Assembly (NCBI GenBank): GCA_963975155.1
Contig: CAXBFG010000004.1
Span: forward strand, 248,001 to 312,000
Source of the DNA: UBA5109 sp963975155
GTDB taxonomy: Bacteria > Pseudomonadota > Gammaproteobacteria > Pseudomonadales > Pseudohongiellaceae
Direction of reading: 5' to 3'
DNA: 64,000 bases
Numbering within the stretch: position 1 is the first letter of the stretch; every line of letters begins with the position of its first letter. Position numbers and translations under genes: made by a program. The notes beneath the pieces are model-generated. The model was given only the letters and a program-made list of their open reading frames with translations, was not told where the DNA came from and searched no databases. Positions 1 to 8,897 of the stretch are shown in pieces.

Positions 1-45
1 AATAAATAAATACCCTATATACACGCAACACTGACAGGTTAAATC

Positions 46-549
46 ATGAGCAAAAATGACAGCAATACTGCCAAGGATGAGACGGCTATCCGGATTCTGA
101 AAAAATACCCGAACCGGCGAATCTACGACACCCATGACAGCGTTTATATCAATCTTGAGGATGTCAGGAAAATGATCGTGCAGGGCATTGATTTCAAAGT
201 GCTGGACAGTAAATCCAATGCCGATCTGACCAGAAGCGTCCTGCTCCAGTTAATTACCGAGCAGGAGTCTGAGAGTAACCCCCTGTTTAGTGCCGATAAC
301 CTCAAAAACTTTATCCATTATTATGACCAGAATCAACAGCAGTTATTCTCAGAGTATATAAACCAGAGTCTGAGCTTTTTTCAGCATCAGCAGGAGCAGT
401 TTAATCAGGGCGTACAGGAAATGATGAACGTCAGCCCGATGAAAATTTTCTCGGAATACAGCAAAAGAAATGCGCAAATGTGGCAGAAAATGCAGGAAAG
501 CTTTTTTGCAGATTCCAGCAATAAGAACAAAAAGAATCAGGACAAATAA
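46..549 (+). CDS. phaR: Polyhydroxyalkanoate synthesis repressor PhaR
   Basis: This 167-residue protein has the PhaR layout. An N-terminal PHB/PHA-accumulation DNA-binding domain (about residues 15-78) contains the family hallmark KKYPNRRIYDT, and a short PHB_acc segment follows (about 80-120). The C-terminus is rich in Gln, Phe and Met, as expected for a protein that binds granules. Members of this family repress phasin genes and leave DNA when they bind nascent PHA, which links granule formation to phasin expression. The gene faces the phasin gene, with the two stops 75 bp apart, and is the only plus-strand gene of the PHA locus. The start ATG follows a modest AGG purine tract. Its upstream promoter lies outside the window. 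Confidence 0.93.
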   Translation: MSKNDSNTAKDETAIRILKKYPNRRIYDTHDSVYINLEDVRKMIVQGIDFKVLDSKSNADLTRSVLLQLITEQESESNPLFSADNLKNFIHYYDQNQQQLFSEYINQSLSFFQHQQEQFNQGVQEMMNVSPMKIFSEYSKRNAQMWQKMQESFFADSSNKNKKNQDK

Positions 550-590
550 AAAAGCCGCCGAAATTACAGGTGAAAATTTCGACGGCTTCC
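547..590 (-). terminator. Rho-independent terminator of the PHA operon
   Basis: Two 14-bp arms at 552-565 and 575-588 pair with a single mismatch. Read on the minus strand, the hairpin is followed by a run of T (complement of the A-rich 543-552). It therefore ends transcripts leaving the phasin gene. The T-run overlaps the phaR stop region. No T-run follows on the plus strand, so it is a weaker terminator for phaR. Confidence 0.8.
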
Positions 591-623
591 GACGACTCGA
601 TAACGGCTTATCGAATCTCTGAC

Positions 624-986
624 TTATGCAGCCTTCATAACTTCATTGGCAGCAGCAACCGTTGTTTTGATATTACCTTCGGCAATTGTTTTGGCACTTT
701 CGTAAAACTTGGTGCTCAATTCGGCGAAGGATTTTGCATCAGACGCCATCATGTCACTGACTTTTTTCGCCAGTTCCTTCTGCGTTTCAATATAAGAAGC
801 CATATCATCAACACTGCGTAGCTTTAAACCGTCATTGATGTTTTCAATGGCAATTTTGCTGTAGGCCTGAAAACTGGCTATCTGCATATTGAAAGTTGTT
901 TCTGCGGCTTTCGCAAATAAGTTGTTAAATTCCACCATTGGTGCAAATAAATCTTCAATTTTCTTGCTTGAGGCTTTAGTAGGCAT
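624..986 (-). CDS. phaP: Phasin family protein
   Basis: This is a 120-residue, almost entirely helical protein with alternating hydrophobic and charged residues and no signal peptide. The region around FAKAAETTFNMQIASFQAYSK fits the phasin_2 pattern. Phasins coat PHA granules, control their size and number and stop other proteins from sticking to them. The ATG follows a strong AGGAGA ribosome site. It is the last gene of the minus-strand PHA run, 130 bp below the hydrolase gene. That gap is large enough for its own promoter, the expected target of PhaR encoded just beyond. A strong hairpin ends the unit. Confidence 0.88.
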   Translation of the reverse strand: MPTKASSKKIEDLFAPMVEFNNLFAKAAETTFNMQIASFQAYSKIAIENINDGLKLRSVDDMASYIETQKELAKKVSDMMASDAKSFAELSTKFYESAKTIAEGNIKTTVAAANEVMKAA

Positions 987-1116
987 GCTCTGTCTCCTGT
1001 TAACTTAGATAAGATTTTCAAAGCGTTACTTCACTTTGTGCAATGCAGCATAACAAGATATTTTGTGCAGCGCAACATTATTTTAAGTTATTTCTGGATT
1101 TTCTTAAAATGCTGCT

Positions 1117-2025
1117 TTATTTGTAGGCTTTGGTTCTTTCTAACCAGTCCAGTACAGGGTCGATCTGCTCTGGCGCATTCAGTGTTGGTGTATGTCCTAC
1201 CCCTTCAAATTCAATAAGCTCAGAGTGAGGGAGTAAATCCCGCATCTTGCCAAGCAGGGCTTCGGTCAGAAAGTCTGATTGAGTACCACGCAAAATCAAC
1301 ACCGGACAGGTAATTCGGGACCAGTACTTCCATAAATCAAAAAAGGAGCGGTAACGATGATAACTGTTGGCAATGGCGGGATCATAGGCGAGACGAAAGC
1401 CATCTTCTATTTCACGGGTACTTGTCTCGGCCAGATGGCGCCAGTCTTCATCCGTCATAGGACCGAAGGGGGCATATTTTTCACGAAAATAAACTTCGGC
1501 CTCCGCCCTGCTCTTGAAGTGAGGGTCGGCGTGTAGATATTGTCCCAGTCGCTTCGATGCCTCATGTGATACTTCCGGCGCTATGTCGTTGATGATCAGG
1601 CGTCTCACCGGAGTGTGTTTCATGGAGGCCAGCACCATGCCCATCAGGCCTCCCAGTGAGGTACCGATCAGATCAAAACGTTCACATTTAATGCTCGCTG
1701 CCAATAAAGCCAGATCAAGATTGTATTGCGGTATCTGGTAGTCATGAAAATTGGGTAACCAGTCACTTTTACCTCGGCCCGCCGTATCCGGGCAGATTAC
1801 GCGCCTGTTTTTGGCCAGTACACCGGCAATCTTATCGAAATCCCGTGAATTCCGGGTCAGGCCATGTACGCAAAAAATTGTTTCGGTACTTTCCTCATGC
1901 CCCCAGTCCTGATAATAGATCCGGTGAAAACCTTTTTTGTTGATACTCAGCACCGTGCCCTCTTTGGGACCTGATACTGCCTGCCTTGTGTTTTTCCTGT
2001 TTAACAGTTTGGACACATTACTCAT
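1117..2025 (-). CDS. Alpha/beta hydrolase (PHA locus)
   Basis: This 302-residue cytoplasmic alpha/beta-hydrolase has no signal peptide. The oxyanion-loop HG motif (CVHGLT) is near residue 54, the nucleophile elbow GTSLGG gives Ser123, an acidic residue follows RGTQSD near 245, and the catalytic His is in GVGHTP near 280. It lies between the CoA-transferase and phasin genes of the PHA operon. Roles as an intracellular PHA or oligomer hydrolase, or as an acyl-CoA thioesterase, are therefore plausible inferences. The sequence does not carry a recognisable PhaZ signature, so the substrate is left open. The ATG has only a weak ribosome site, and translation may depend on upstream genes. Confidence 0.85.
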   Translation of the reverse strand: MSNVSKLLNRKNTRQAVSGPKEGTVLSINKKGFHRIYYQDWGHEESTETIFCVHGLTRNSRDFDKIAGVLAKNRRVICPDTAGRGKSDWLPNFHDYQIPQYNLDLALLAASIKCERFDLIGTSLGGLMGMVLASMKHTPVRRLIINDIAPEVSHEASKRLGQYLHADPHFKSRAEAEVYFREKYAPFGPMTDEDWRHLAETSTREIEDGFRLAYDPAIANSYHRYRSFFDLWKYWSRITCPVLILRGTQSDFLTEALLGKMRDLLPHSELIEFEGVGHTPTLNAPEQIDPVLDWLERTKAYK

Positions 2026-2107
2026 GCTTGTTCATACTCATGTGGTTGTACCCCTGTTAATAGGTGATGGAATTTCGTCAAAGCACTCTTGTATCAATTC
2101 ATATGAC

Positions 2108-3988
2108 TCAGTTAGTGACTTCACGCTTTTTCAATTCTGCACCAAAGCGCAAGCGTATAAAGGGGTCACGTGTATAGTGCACCAGACTTTTATAATAACG
2201 CTTATCTATTGAGTCCATCATGCTCAGATAATCCTCCTTGAGCTTATCACTGACTTCAAAGCCGTCATACCAGGCCATCATATCCACGGCTTGACCATGT
2301 TTTCTGCACAAGTCTTCAATAACATTTTTTATTTCCAGCACTTCAAGGCGATTACGTAAGGTGAAGGCTCTGAGGTTAATCGATAATTTATTAAGTTCTT
2401 TATCCAGTGTAATTCGTTTTACAATCGGCATCTCAACCATCTCGGTTCTCAGATTCATTGGCTGATCCAGAAATATCCTGGAATCCATTTCCTTCACATT
2501 GCGCATGATTGGCTCAAACTCCATATGCGCGAGAATGTCCTTTTGCAGATCTATACCCGGTGCAATTTCGATCAGTTCCAGACCATCCCTGGAGATGGAA
2601 AACACACAACGTTCAGTTATATAAAGCACCGGCTGACCTGTATCTGCAGCCAGAGCGCCGGAAAAAGTAATATGTTCCACGTCTTTGACAAACTTCCCTA
2701 CCTTGCCTTCCTGCACTATCGATAATTTTCCCTTATTGACAGCAATCTGTAATCCGCTGGCAGTAAAGCAGCCTAACAAAACAAGGCGGCTTGCATTCTG
2801 GCTGATATTGATAAAGCCCCCTGCCCCGGCAAGACGATTACCGAACTTCGATACATTGACGTTACCATGTCGGTCAACCTGAGCCATGCCCAGGCAGGCC
2901 AGATCAAGACCGCCGCCATCATAAAAATCAAACTGGGTGTTGGTCGGAATGATGGCATCAGGATTCAGTGAGGCTCCAAAGCTTAACGCTCCCTGCGGCA
3001 TGCCACCAATGGTTCCCGCTTCCGCTGACAGAGTGACCTGATCCAACAGATGTTCTTCCACAGCTACCCGGGCTATACCTTCCGGTATACCAATACCAAG
3101 ATTGACCACCCCGCCCATCGGTAATTCGAGTGTAGCGCGCCGTGCCATGATTTTACGTTCATCCAGAGGCATAGGCGTAAGTTCTTCAAGCGGAACCCGC
3201 ATCTCACCACTGTAGGCATGTTGATATTGACTGTCATAGGTTTGCCAGTGATTTTCGGGTTTTGACACGACTACGCAATCTACCAGCGCACCCGGAATCA
3301 GTACCCGCTTTGGCGCCAGCGAACCGTGTGCAGCGACACGCTCAACCTGAACAATGACAACACCGTCTGAATTATGAGTGGCCATGGCTGCAGAGGTTAC
3401 GTCCAGTTCCAGGGCTTCACGTTCCAAAGTGGTGTTGCCTCGCGGATCGGCAGTCGTACCACGCAGAAATGTCACATCAATTTTGAATGATCGATAAAAC
3501 AACCACTCTTTGCCATTTATTTCATCCAGCTCTACCAGTTCTTCTGTAGCGCTGGCACTGATACGCCCACCGGAAATACGCGGATCAACAAAGGTCCGTA
3601 AACCAACTTTGGTCCGCAAGCCGGGTTTGCCACCGGCGATAACCCGGTATAGTTGTGATATGCAGCCGAGGGGTAAATTGTAAGCTTCAATCTTGTTTTC
3701 AACAGCCATGGCAGCCAGTTTGGGGACCAGTGACCAGTGCCCTCCAATAGCACGCTTAACAAGACCTTCATGTGCCAATCTGTTCAGACCACGCTCCCCG
3801 CCATCGCCGGGCGCTGCTGCGAAAACCAGCGTCAGGTCTCTGGGATGTCCCGTTTCGAGAAAGCGTTTCTCCAGCGCAATGATTAACTCTTCCGGTGTGC
3901 CGATACCTACAAAGCCTGATATCGCGAGCGTATCTCCGTCCTGAATCAGGGAAATTGCATCTTCACTACTTACTATTTTTTGCGTCAT
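2108..3988 (-). CDS. Acyl-CoA:carboxylate CoA-transferase with C-terminal extension
   Basis: This family I CoA-transferase is of the propionate/acetate type (Pct, YdiF). The two half-domains are fused in one chain (about residues 1-270 and 275-505). The catalytic Glu is Glu323 in SAEAGTIGG, almost the same number as the known active-site Glu of clostridial propionate CoA-transferase. The usual length is 515-545 residues; this protein has 626 because of a roughly 120-residue C-terminal extension (from about 506) containing WYDGFEV and RYYKSLVHYTRDPF. A similar tail occurs in a subset of bacterial homologues. The enzyme would move CoA from acetyl-CoA or another donor to a hydroxy acid. It sits 47 bp below phaC, so its likely job is to activate monomers for polymerisation. 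Confidence 0.9.
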   Translation of the reverse strand: MTQKIVSSEDAISLIQDGDTLAISGFVGIGTPEELIIALEKRFLETGHPRDLTLVFAAAPGDGGERGLNRLAHEGLVKRAIGGHWSLVPKLAAMAVENKIEAYNLPLGCISQLYRVIAGGKPGLRTKVGLRTFVDPRISGGRISASATEELVELDEINGKEWLFYRSFKIDVTFLRGTTADPRGNTTLEREALELDVTSAAMATHNSDGVVIVQVERVAAHGSLAPKRVLIPGALVDCVVVSKPENHWQTYDSQYQHAYSGEMRVPLEELTPMPLDERKIMARRATLELPMGGVVNLGIGIPEGIARVAVEEHLLDQVTLSAEAGTIGGMPQGALSFGASLNPDAIIPTNTQFDFYDGGGLDLACLGMAQVDRHGNVNVSKFGNRLAGAGGFINISQNASRLVLLGCFTASGLQIAVNKGKLSIVQEGKVGKFVKDVEHITFSGALAADTGQPVLYITERCVFSISRDGLELIEIAPGIDLQKDILAHMEFEPIMRNVKEMDSRIFLDQPMNLRTEMVEMPIVKRITLDKELNKLSINLRAFTLRNRLEVLEIKNVIEDLCRKHGQAVDMMAWYDGFEVSDKLKEDYLSMMDSIDKRYYKSLVHYTRDPFIRLRFGAELKKREVTN

Positions 3989-4035
3989 ATTTTTACTTTG
4001 TTGCTATAAATTACTGTCTTTAAATATCAATAAGG

Positions 4036-5139
4036 CTATTGTCTTGCCAGTAACCATTGAGAAATGCCATCTCCAACCAGACCCTGCAACCTGCTGCTTA
4101 CGTAAATACCTACATGACCACCGCGTAAGGGCAACTCAGAGTAATCATCACTTCCTACCAGCGCAGCAAGAGCTGTCGAGCACGGCGGTGGAATAATATG
4201 ATCCCTTTCAGCAAAAATATTCAGGACCGGCATGTTAATTCTGCCGAGATCAACTTTAGTGCCAGCCAGTTCAAAGCTTCCCTTGACCAGTCGGTTTTCC
4301 TTATATAAATCTATAAGCCACTGCTTAGCTGCCATACCTGGATGATTAGGCCGGTCTGCAAGCCACTTTTCCATGCGCAGAAAATTCAGTAATTTTTCAT
4401 CGTCATTCGCGACTTCCAGAAATCCCAGGTTATATTTCGTCATGGTTTTTATCGGGGTCATTGCCTGAAAAATACCACCCATCATCTCCCCGGATAGATT
4501 TCCGTTAGCCGTAATCAGACTATCAATATCTTCAATATTCAGATTGCGTATCCAGAGATTCAGGAAACCATGTGAAGGATCCTCATCCTGCAGGTCGGCT
4601 TCGAAATCAATCGGTGTAATGGAAAGAATCAGATTTTTTATTTTTTCCGGGTAAAGAGCAGCGTACATGGAGGTAAAAACGCCGCCTTCACAAATACCAA
4701 ATAAGGACAGCGCATCAATATCATGCTTGTCACAAATAAAATTGATGCATTGATCCAGATAGTGACAGATATAATCTTCAAAGGTCAGAAACTGATCTGC
4801 CCGACTCGGGTTACCCCAGTCAATCACATAGAGATCAACACCGCGCGCTAACAGGTTTCTTACCAGCGATCGATCCTCCTGCAAATCAATCATCGTATAA
4901 CGCCCAATAAGGCCGTAGGTAATCAATACCGGTGCTGTTTTGGGAGCCTCACCTGTAAGCGAATGATAATGGTAAAGTGTGACTTTATCCGTCTTGAACA
5001 CCTGTGTTTTCGGGGTCATTCCCACTTTCACTTTTTCATAATCCAGACTGGAAATGGTCTCGGCGCTCTTCGCCACCAAAGAACCCATGTCCAGCAAACT
5101 CGAATAGGGTTCAAGAAAATAATTCAAATCGGTATTCAT
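4036..5139 (-). CDS. phaC: Class III PHA synthase catalytic subunit PhaC
   Basis: The 367-residue length is typical of class III synthases (about 355-370), not of class I or II (about 560-590). The lipase-like box GICEGG supplies the catalytic Cys150. Asp313 (in ERDHIIPP) and His342 (in RGGHVGIY) complete the triad, close to the Allochromatium positions Cys149, Asp302 and His331. It polymerises (R)-hydroxyacyl-CoA into PHA on the granule surface, in complex with PhaE. The start ATG overlaps the phaE stop by four bases (ATGA), so the two subunits are translationally coupled and made in fixed proportion. Confidence 0.96.
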   Translation of the reverse strand: MNTDLNYFLEPYSSLLDMGSLVAKSAETISSLDYEKVKVGMTPKTQVFKTDKVTLYHYHSLTGEAPKTAPVLITYGLIGRYTMIDLQEDRSLVRNLLARGVDLYVIDWGNPSRADQFLTFEDYICHYLDQCINFICDKHDIDALSLFGICEGGVFTSMYAALYPEKIKNLILSITPIDFEADLQDEDPSHGFLNLWIRNLNIEDIDSLITANGNLSGEMMGGIFQAMTPIKTMTKYNLGFLEVANDDEKLLNFLRMEKWLADRPNHPGMAAKQWLIDLYKENRLVKGSFELAGTKVDLGRINMPVLNIFAERDHIIPPPCSTALAALVGSDDYSELPLRGGHVGIYVSSRLQGLVGDGISQWLLARQ

Positions 5140-6053
5140 TTTTTACCGGTGCCTGCCACTTTGCCTGATTTAGCTCTGGTCCTGACTATTTTTCCGGGTT
5201 TTGCCTGTGTGCTTTTTTGCACTGGAGTAGTCCGGGTATTTTTTCCAGGCTTCTGTTTATTACTTTGTTTTGCAGGGGGCCCGGCAACTTGTTTAAGGCC
5301 CTGACTGAGGCTTCTGATATCCCTTCTCAGTTCATAAATAATTTTATGTAATTCATCCACTTCGGAACGCGTTGGCATACCATGCGCTTCACACCAGAGT
5401 TCAGTTAATTCCTGCTGTTTCACTTTATAGGCGGTACCCGTCTTAAAGAAATTACGCTGCGCTTCCAGAAAATCCGTTGAACGCAGGGTGCTTATCAGTT
5501 CACTTTCTGCAATTTCCAGCCAGCGTTGCAGAAGATCTTTTGAGTCCAGTTTCTTTGCAGTCGATTGCTCAGAGAATTCTTCAGCATATAATTTGAATGC
5601 CCGATTCCATGCACTGGCGAGAACAGACTGATAATTCTCACTGGCATCACAAAGTGCCAGCCAATCCTGTCCGGATTTAAGAAATTTTTTCTCCATCATG
5701 CCTATATCAGCAAATTCAGGCCCATTAACCAGTTTCATAAATAAACCATTCATCTGATCGAAACCAAAGCGTGAAAAATTTTCAGGGTTCAACATAAAAA
5801 GCAGTTTTTCACTGGCATCCTGTTCTTCAGCATCACTGTCAGTTGCAGCATCTGTAGCAAACCAGTTTTCAGTCGCTTTCATCCATGAACGATATTGCTC
5901 TTCACACAGAGACCAGCTTTTTTTAGAAAGGTCCATAAATTCATTGGTCGCGGGATCATCTGAACGCATCCATGTATCAAACCACTCGCTTTGATTCTTG
6001 TATAAAGAATCCTGGCTTTGTTTCCAAAAATCAAAAAAGGTATTTTCTGTCAT
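5136..6053 (-). CDS. phaE: Class III PHA synthase subunit PhaE
   Basis: This 305-residue partner of PhaC is Trp-rich at the N-terminus (FFDFWKQSQDSLY and repeated W-x-W patterns, as in PhaE). It has a long helical middle and a coiled-coil-like stretch near residues 235-262. A strongly basic Lys/Thr/Gly-rich tail from about 263 to the end could hold DNA or granule surfaces. PhaE is required for activity of class III PhaC and carries no catalytic triad of its own. It is 31 bp below the alcohol dehydrogenase gene and overlaps phaC by ATGA. The basic tail resembles histone-like phasins, but that is only a compositional comparison. Confidence 0.92.
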   Translation of the reverse strand: MTENTFFDFWKQSQDSLYKNQSEWFDTWMRSDDPATNEFMDLSKKSWSLCEEQYRSWMKATENWFATDAATDSDAEEQDASEKLLFMLNPENFSRFGFDQMNGLFMKLVNGPEFADIGMMEKKFLKSGQDWLALCDASENYQSVLASAWNRAFKLYAEEFSEQSTAKKLDSKDLLQRWLEIAESELISTLRSTDFLEAQRNFFKTGTAYKVKQQELTELWCEAHGMPTRSEVDELHKIIYELRRDIRSLSQGLKQVAGPPAKQSNKQKPGKNTRTTPVQKSTQAKPGKIVRTRAKSGKVAGTGKK

Positions 6054-6084
6054 GTGTCGATCCGTTTCTTATCAGACATAATTC

Positions 6085-7239
6085 TTATAAAGCCTTTTGA
6101 TAGATAGCAAAGGCTGATTCATAGGTCATTTCTCGCGGGTTATTCACTAACAGTCGGGTCTGTTTCATGGCGTCCCCGGCAAGCAGATCGAGATCATCTG
6201 CACTGACCCCTACTTCACTCAATCTGGTTTGCAAGCCTAGGTCGGCACTGAGTGCCGCTATTTTTAACAGCATGCCGTCAACTTTTTTATGATGTGAAAG
6301 CGTGGCCAGTTCCGGGAAAATAATGCCAGCCAGTTCAGCATAAAGTTTGTCCGCTTCAGGCATGTTGAACTCCAGTACATAAGGCAGCACAAGAGCATTG
6401 GAGAGACCGTGTGGAACATGGAAATTGCCTCCCAGCGGATAAGCCAGAGCATGTACTGCCGCTACCGGAGAGTTGGCAAAGGCCATCCCGGCCAGCATGG
6501 AACCCAGCAACATTTTCCCACGTGCCTCTTTATCTCCTGGCGTCTCGCACACCCTGTGGATATTGGCACCTAATAATTCAAGTGCCTGTCGTGCCAGACA
6601 ATCTGACATCAGGTTTTTCTTGATCTTTGAAGTGTAGGATTCAATGGCATGCACCATTGCATCTATGCCTGTCGCCGCAGTAACAGCCCTGGGTAAACCG
6701 ACAGTTAATTCTGCATCAAGAATAGCCCAGTCAGGCAAAAGCTGGGGTGACACTACGCCTTTCTTTTCAGTAGCTCCGGTGGTAACGATGGATATCTGCG
6801 TCACTTCAGATCCTGTGCCGGCCGTTGTAGGAGCAAGAATCAAGGGTAGACGTTTGCCTCTTACCTGGTTTACGCCGTACATTTCGTCCAGGGGCTGATT
6901 GGTATTGCATAAGACAGAAATTAATTTAGCGGTATCCATTGAACTGCCGCCTCCCACAGAAACCACTGCATCAATTTTCTGTTGCTTTGCTTCTGCGACA
7001 GCTTTCAGAATCATTTCTTCCGGCGGATCTGCAACAACCTCTGAGAAGACCCATACATCAACACCAGCTATTTTCATCCCCTCAAGAGCTGCATCTGCAA
7101 GACCCAGCTGGAGAATCATCGGGTCCGTTATAAAACCTGCTTTTTTACAACCAAGGGCTGCAAGTATTTCGCCAATTTTCGCCGTTGCTCCCGTTTCATA
7201 AAGCACTGATCTGGTGGTTTGAAAACTAAATGCCTGCAC
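6085..7239 (-). CDS. Iron-containing alcohol dehydrogenase (candidate 4-hydroxybutyrate dehydrogenase)
   Basis: This is a 384-residue group III alcohol dehydrogenase. The NAD(P)-binding GGGSSMDTAK is near residue 97. The metal ligands appear as Asp and His in GIDAMVHAIESY (about 192-203) and His in VHALAYPLGG and FHVPHG (about 262-277). The C-terminus NNPREMTYESAF is usual for the family. Family members include ethanol, lactaldehyde, threonine and 4-hydroxybutyrate dehydrogenases. The last would reduce succinic semialdehyde to a PHA monomer, which fits a gene between a 2-oxoacid decarboxylase-like gene and phaEC. The start is GTG (complement of 7237-7239) preceded at good distance by GGAGA. 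The exact substrate is inferred from context only. Confidence 0.88.
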   Translation of the reverse strand: MQAFSFQTTRSVLYETGATAKIGEILAALGCKKAGFITDPMILQLGLADAALEGMKIAGVDVWVFSEVVADPPEEMILKAVAEAKQQKIDAVVSVGGGSSMDTAKLISVLCNTNQPLDEMYGVNQVRGKRLPLILAPTTAGTGSEVTQISIVTTGATEKKGVVSPQLLPDWAILDAELTVGLPRAVTAATGIDAMVHAIESYTSKIKKNLMSDCLARQALELLGANIHRVCETPGDKEARGKMLLGSMLAGMAFANSPVAAVHALAYPLGGNFHVPHGLSNALVLPYVLEFNMPEADKLYAELAGIIFPELATLSHHKKVDGMLLKIAALSADLGLQTRLSEVGVSADDLDLLAGDAMKQTRLLVNNPREMTYESAFAIYQKAL

Positions 7240-7262
7240 TTATATTCTCCTGACGGTTGAGC

Positions 7263-8897
7263 CTAAATTGGTGGTGTAAGATTTTTTAACTGATTGGTTA
7301 ATTTCATGTTTTCGGAATAATCAACGGGACAGTCGATGATGGAAACTGTGCCATCATTCAATGCTGTTTCCAGAACCGGCATCAGCTCTTCTGCTGAATT
7401 CACACGGTAGCCCTTGGCACCAAAACTCTCGGCAAACCTGACAAAATCCGGATTAACAAAATCAATTGCAGTGGCGCGATTGAAATGACTAAGCTGGTGC
7501 CATTCAATCAGGCCATATTTACTGTCGTTAAATATCAGAATCACTATGTCGAGACCGAGTCGTAAAGCAGTATCGATTTCCTGGCAATTCATCATGAAGC
7601 CGCCGTCGCCGGTTACTGCCACCGCCCTTCGATCCGGATAAGCAAGTTTTGCCGCAATTACGCCGGGTAAGGCGATACCCATTGAAGCAAAGCCATTTGA
7701 AATAATGCATGTGTTAGGACTTTCTGCCTGAAACAGACGCGCCATCCACATTTTGTGCGCACCCACATCGGAAATAACGATATCTTCATCATTCAATGTT
7801 TGTCGCAGATCCCAGACTATTTTTTGCGGCTTGACAGGGAAGGCATGACTGTCTTTATGCTCAGCTGTTACTGCACGAATGATGCTTAAGAGTTTATGGA
7901 TATCTGAGTCTGGCAGGCGCGTTGAGCTGACCATTATTCTGGACAGGGCATTTTCTATATCACCTATAATGCCTGCATCAAGAATATAATACTGATCGAC
8001 TTCAGCCGGATTCCTGTCGATGTGCAGAATTTTCTTGTCACATTCCGGATTCCATAATCGGGGATGGTATTCCACCATATCAACACCAATGCAAATCACC
8101 AGGTCAGCCGCAGCAAAACCATAGTTCACATAGTCTTTGGACTTTAAACCGATTGCGCCCAAAGAAAGCGGATGGCTGGCCGGCATGACTCCTTTAGCCA
8201 TAAATGTCGTGGCAACCGGAATATTGAGGCGTTCAGCAAACTCTACCAGGCTTGCCGAGGCCCTGCTTCGAATCACACCATTACCAACCATGATGACCGG
8301 CGCCTTGGAGCCGGCAATCAGTTCAGCCGCATAACTGCACTTTCCTTCCGGGGCTACAGGTGTGCTGGGGCTTTGCTTTTTCAGAGGCAATAAATTGTCG
8401 ATTTCAGTGGCAGCGATGTTTTCAGGAAAATCTATAAAACAGCAGCCCGGCTTTTCATTCTCGGCAATCTTGAATGCCTTGCGTATGATTTCCGGCGTAA
8501 TTTCTGGTTCCAGAATCTGCGTCGAATATTTTGTAATAGGTTCAAACAAATTCACCAGATCCAGAATCTGGTGACTTTCCTTGTGTCTTCTGTAAGTGGA
8601 GCCTTGCCCTGCAATTGCCACCAGAGGCGCTCTATCCATATTTGCATCTGCTACTCCGGTAACCAGGTTGGTTGCTCCAGGTCCCAGCGTCGATAAACAG
8701 ACACCGGCGCGACCTGTCAGCCTGCCATAGACATCCGCCATAAATGCTGCGCCTTGTTCATGACGGGTTGTCACAAACTGGATAGAGCTGTCTAACAGCG
8801 CGTCCATCAGGTCGATATTCTCTTCCCCGGGAATACCAAATATATATTCAACTCCCTCATTTTCGAGACAGCTAACCATTAATTCACTTACTTTCAC
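7263..8897 (-). CDS. TPP-dependent acetolactate synthase / 2-oxoacid decarboxylase-like enzyme
   Basis: This 544-residue ThDP enzyme has the three family domains: an N-terminal pyrimidine-binding domain with catalytic Glu in RHEQGAAFMA (near 47), a central domain (about 190-320) and a C-terminal PP domain with GDGGFMMNCQE and the downstream IFNDSKYG (GDG...N motif). It resembles the AlsS/IlvB-like proteins common in cyanobacteria, one of which, annotated as acetolactate synthase, was shown to be a 2-oxoglutarate decarboxylase. No regulatory small-subunit gene is nearby, which argues against a branched-chain amino-acid role. It is the first gene of the PHA operon; the GTG start follows GAGG. 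Acetolactate synthesis remains the main alternative. Confidence 0.85.
   Translation of the reverse strand: MKVSELMVSCLENEGVEYIFGIPGEENIDLMDALLDSSIQFVTTRHEQGAAFMADVYGRLTGRAGVCLSTLGPGATNLVTGVADANMDRAPLVAIAGQGSTYRRHKESHQILDLVNLFEPITKYSTQILEPEITPEIIRKAFKIAENEKPGCCFIDFPENIAATEIDNLLPLKKQSPSTPVAPEGKCSYAAELIAGSKAPVIMVGNGVIRSRASASLVEFAERLNIPVATTFMAKGVMPASHPLSLGAIGLKSKDYVNYGFAAADLVICIGVDMVEYHPRLWNPECDKKILHIDRNPAEVDQYYILDAGIIGDIENALSRIMVSSTRLPDSDIHKLLSIIRAVTAEHKDSHAFPVKPQKIVWDLRQTLNDEDIVISDVGAHKMWMARLFQAESPNTCIISNGFASMGIALPGVIAAKLAYPDRRAVAVTGDGGFMMNCQEIDTALRLGLDIVILIFNDSKYGLIEWHQLSHFNRATAIDFVNPDFVRFAESFGAKGYRVNSAEELMPVLETALNDGTVSIIDCPVDYSENMKLTNQLKNLTPPI

Noticed and set aside
570..821. 83-residue plus-strand frame across the phasin gene
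   Set aside because: It lies antisense to the clear phasin gene, begins inside the terminator hairpin and has no family features.
4963..5304. 113-residue frame antisense to phaC/phaE
   Set aside because: It runs opposite two strongly supported genes and its composition reflects their reverse strand.
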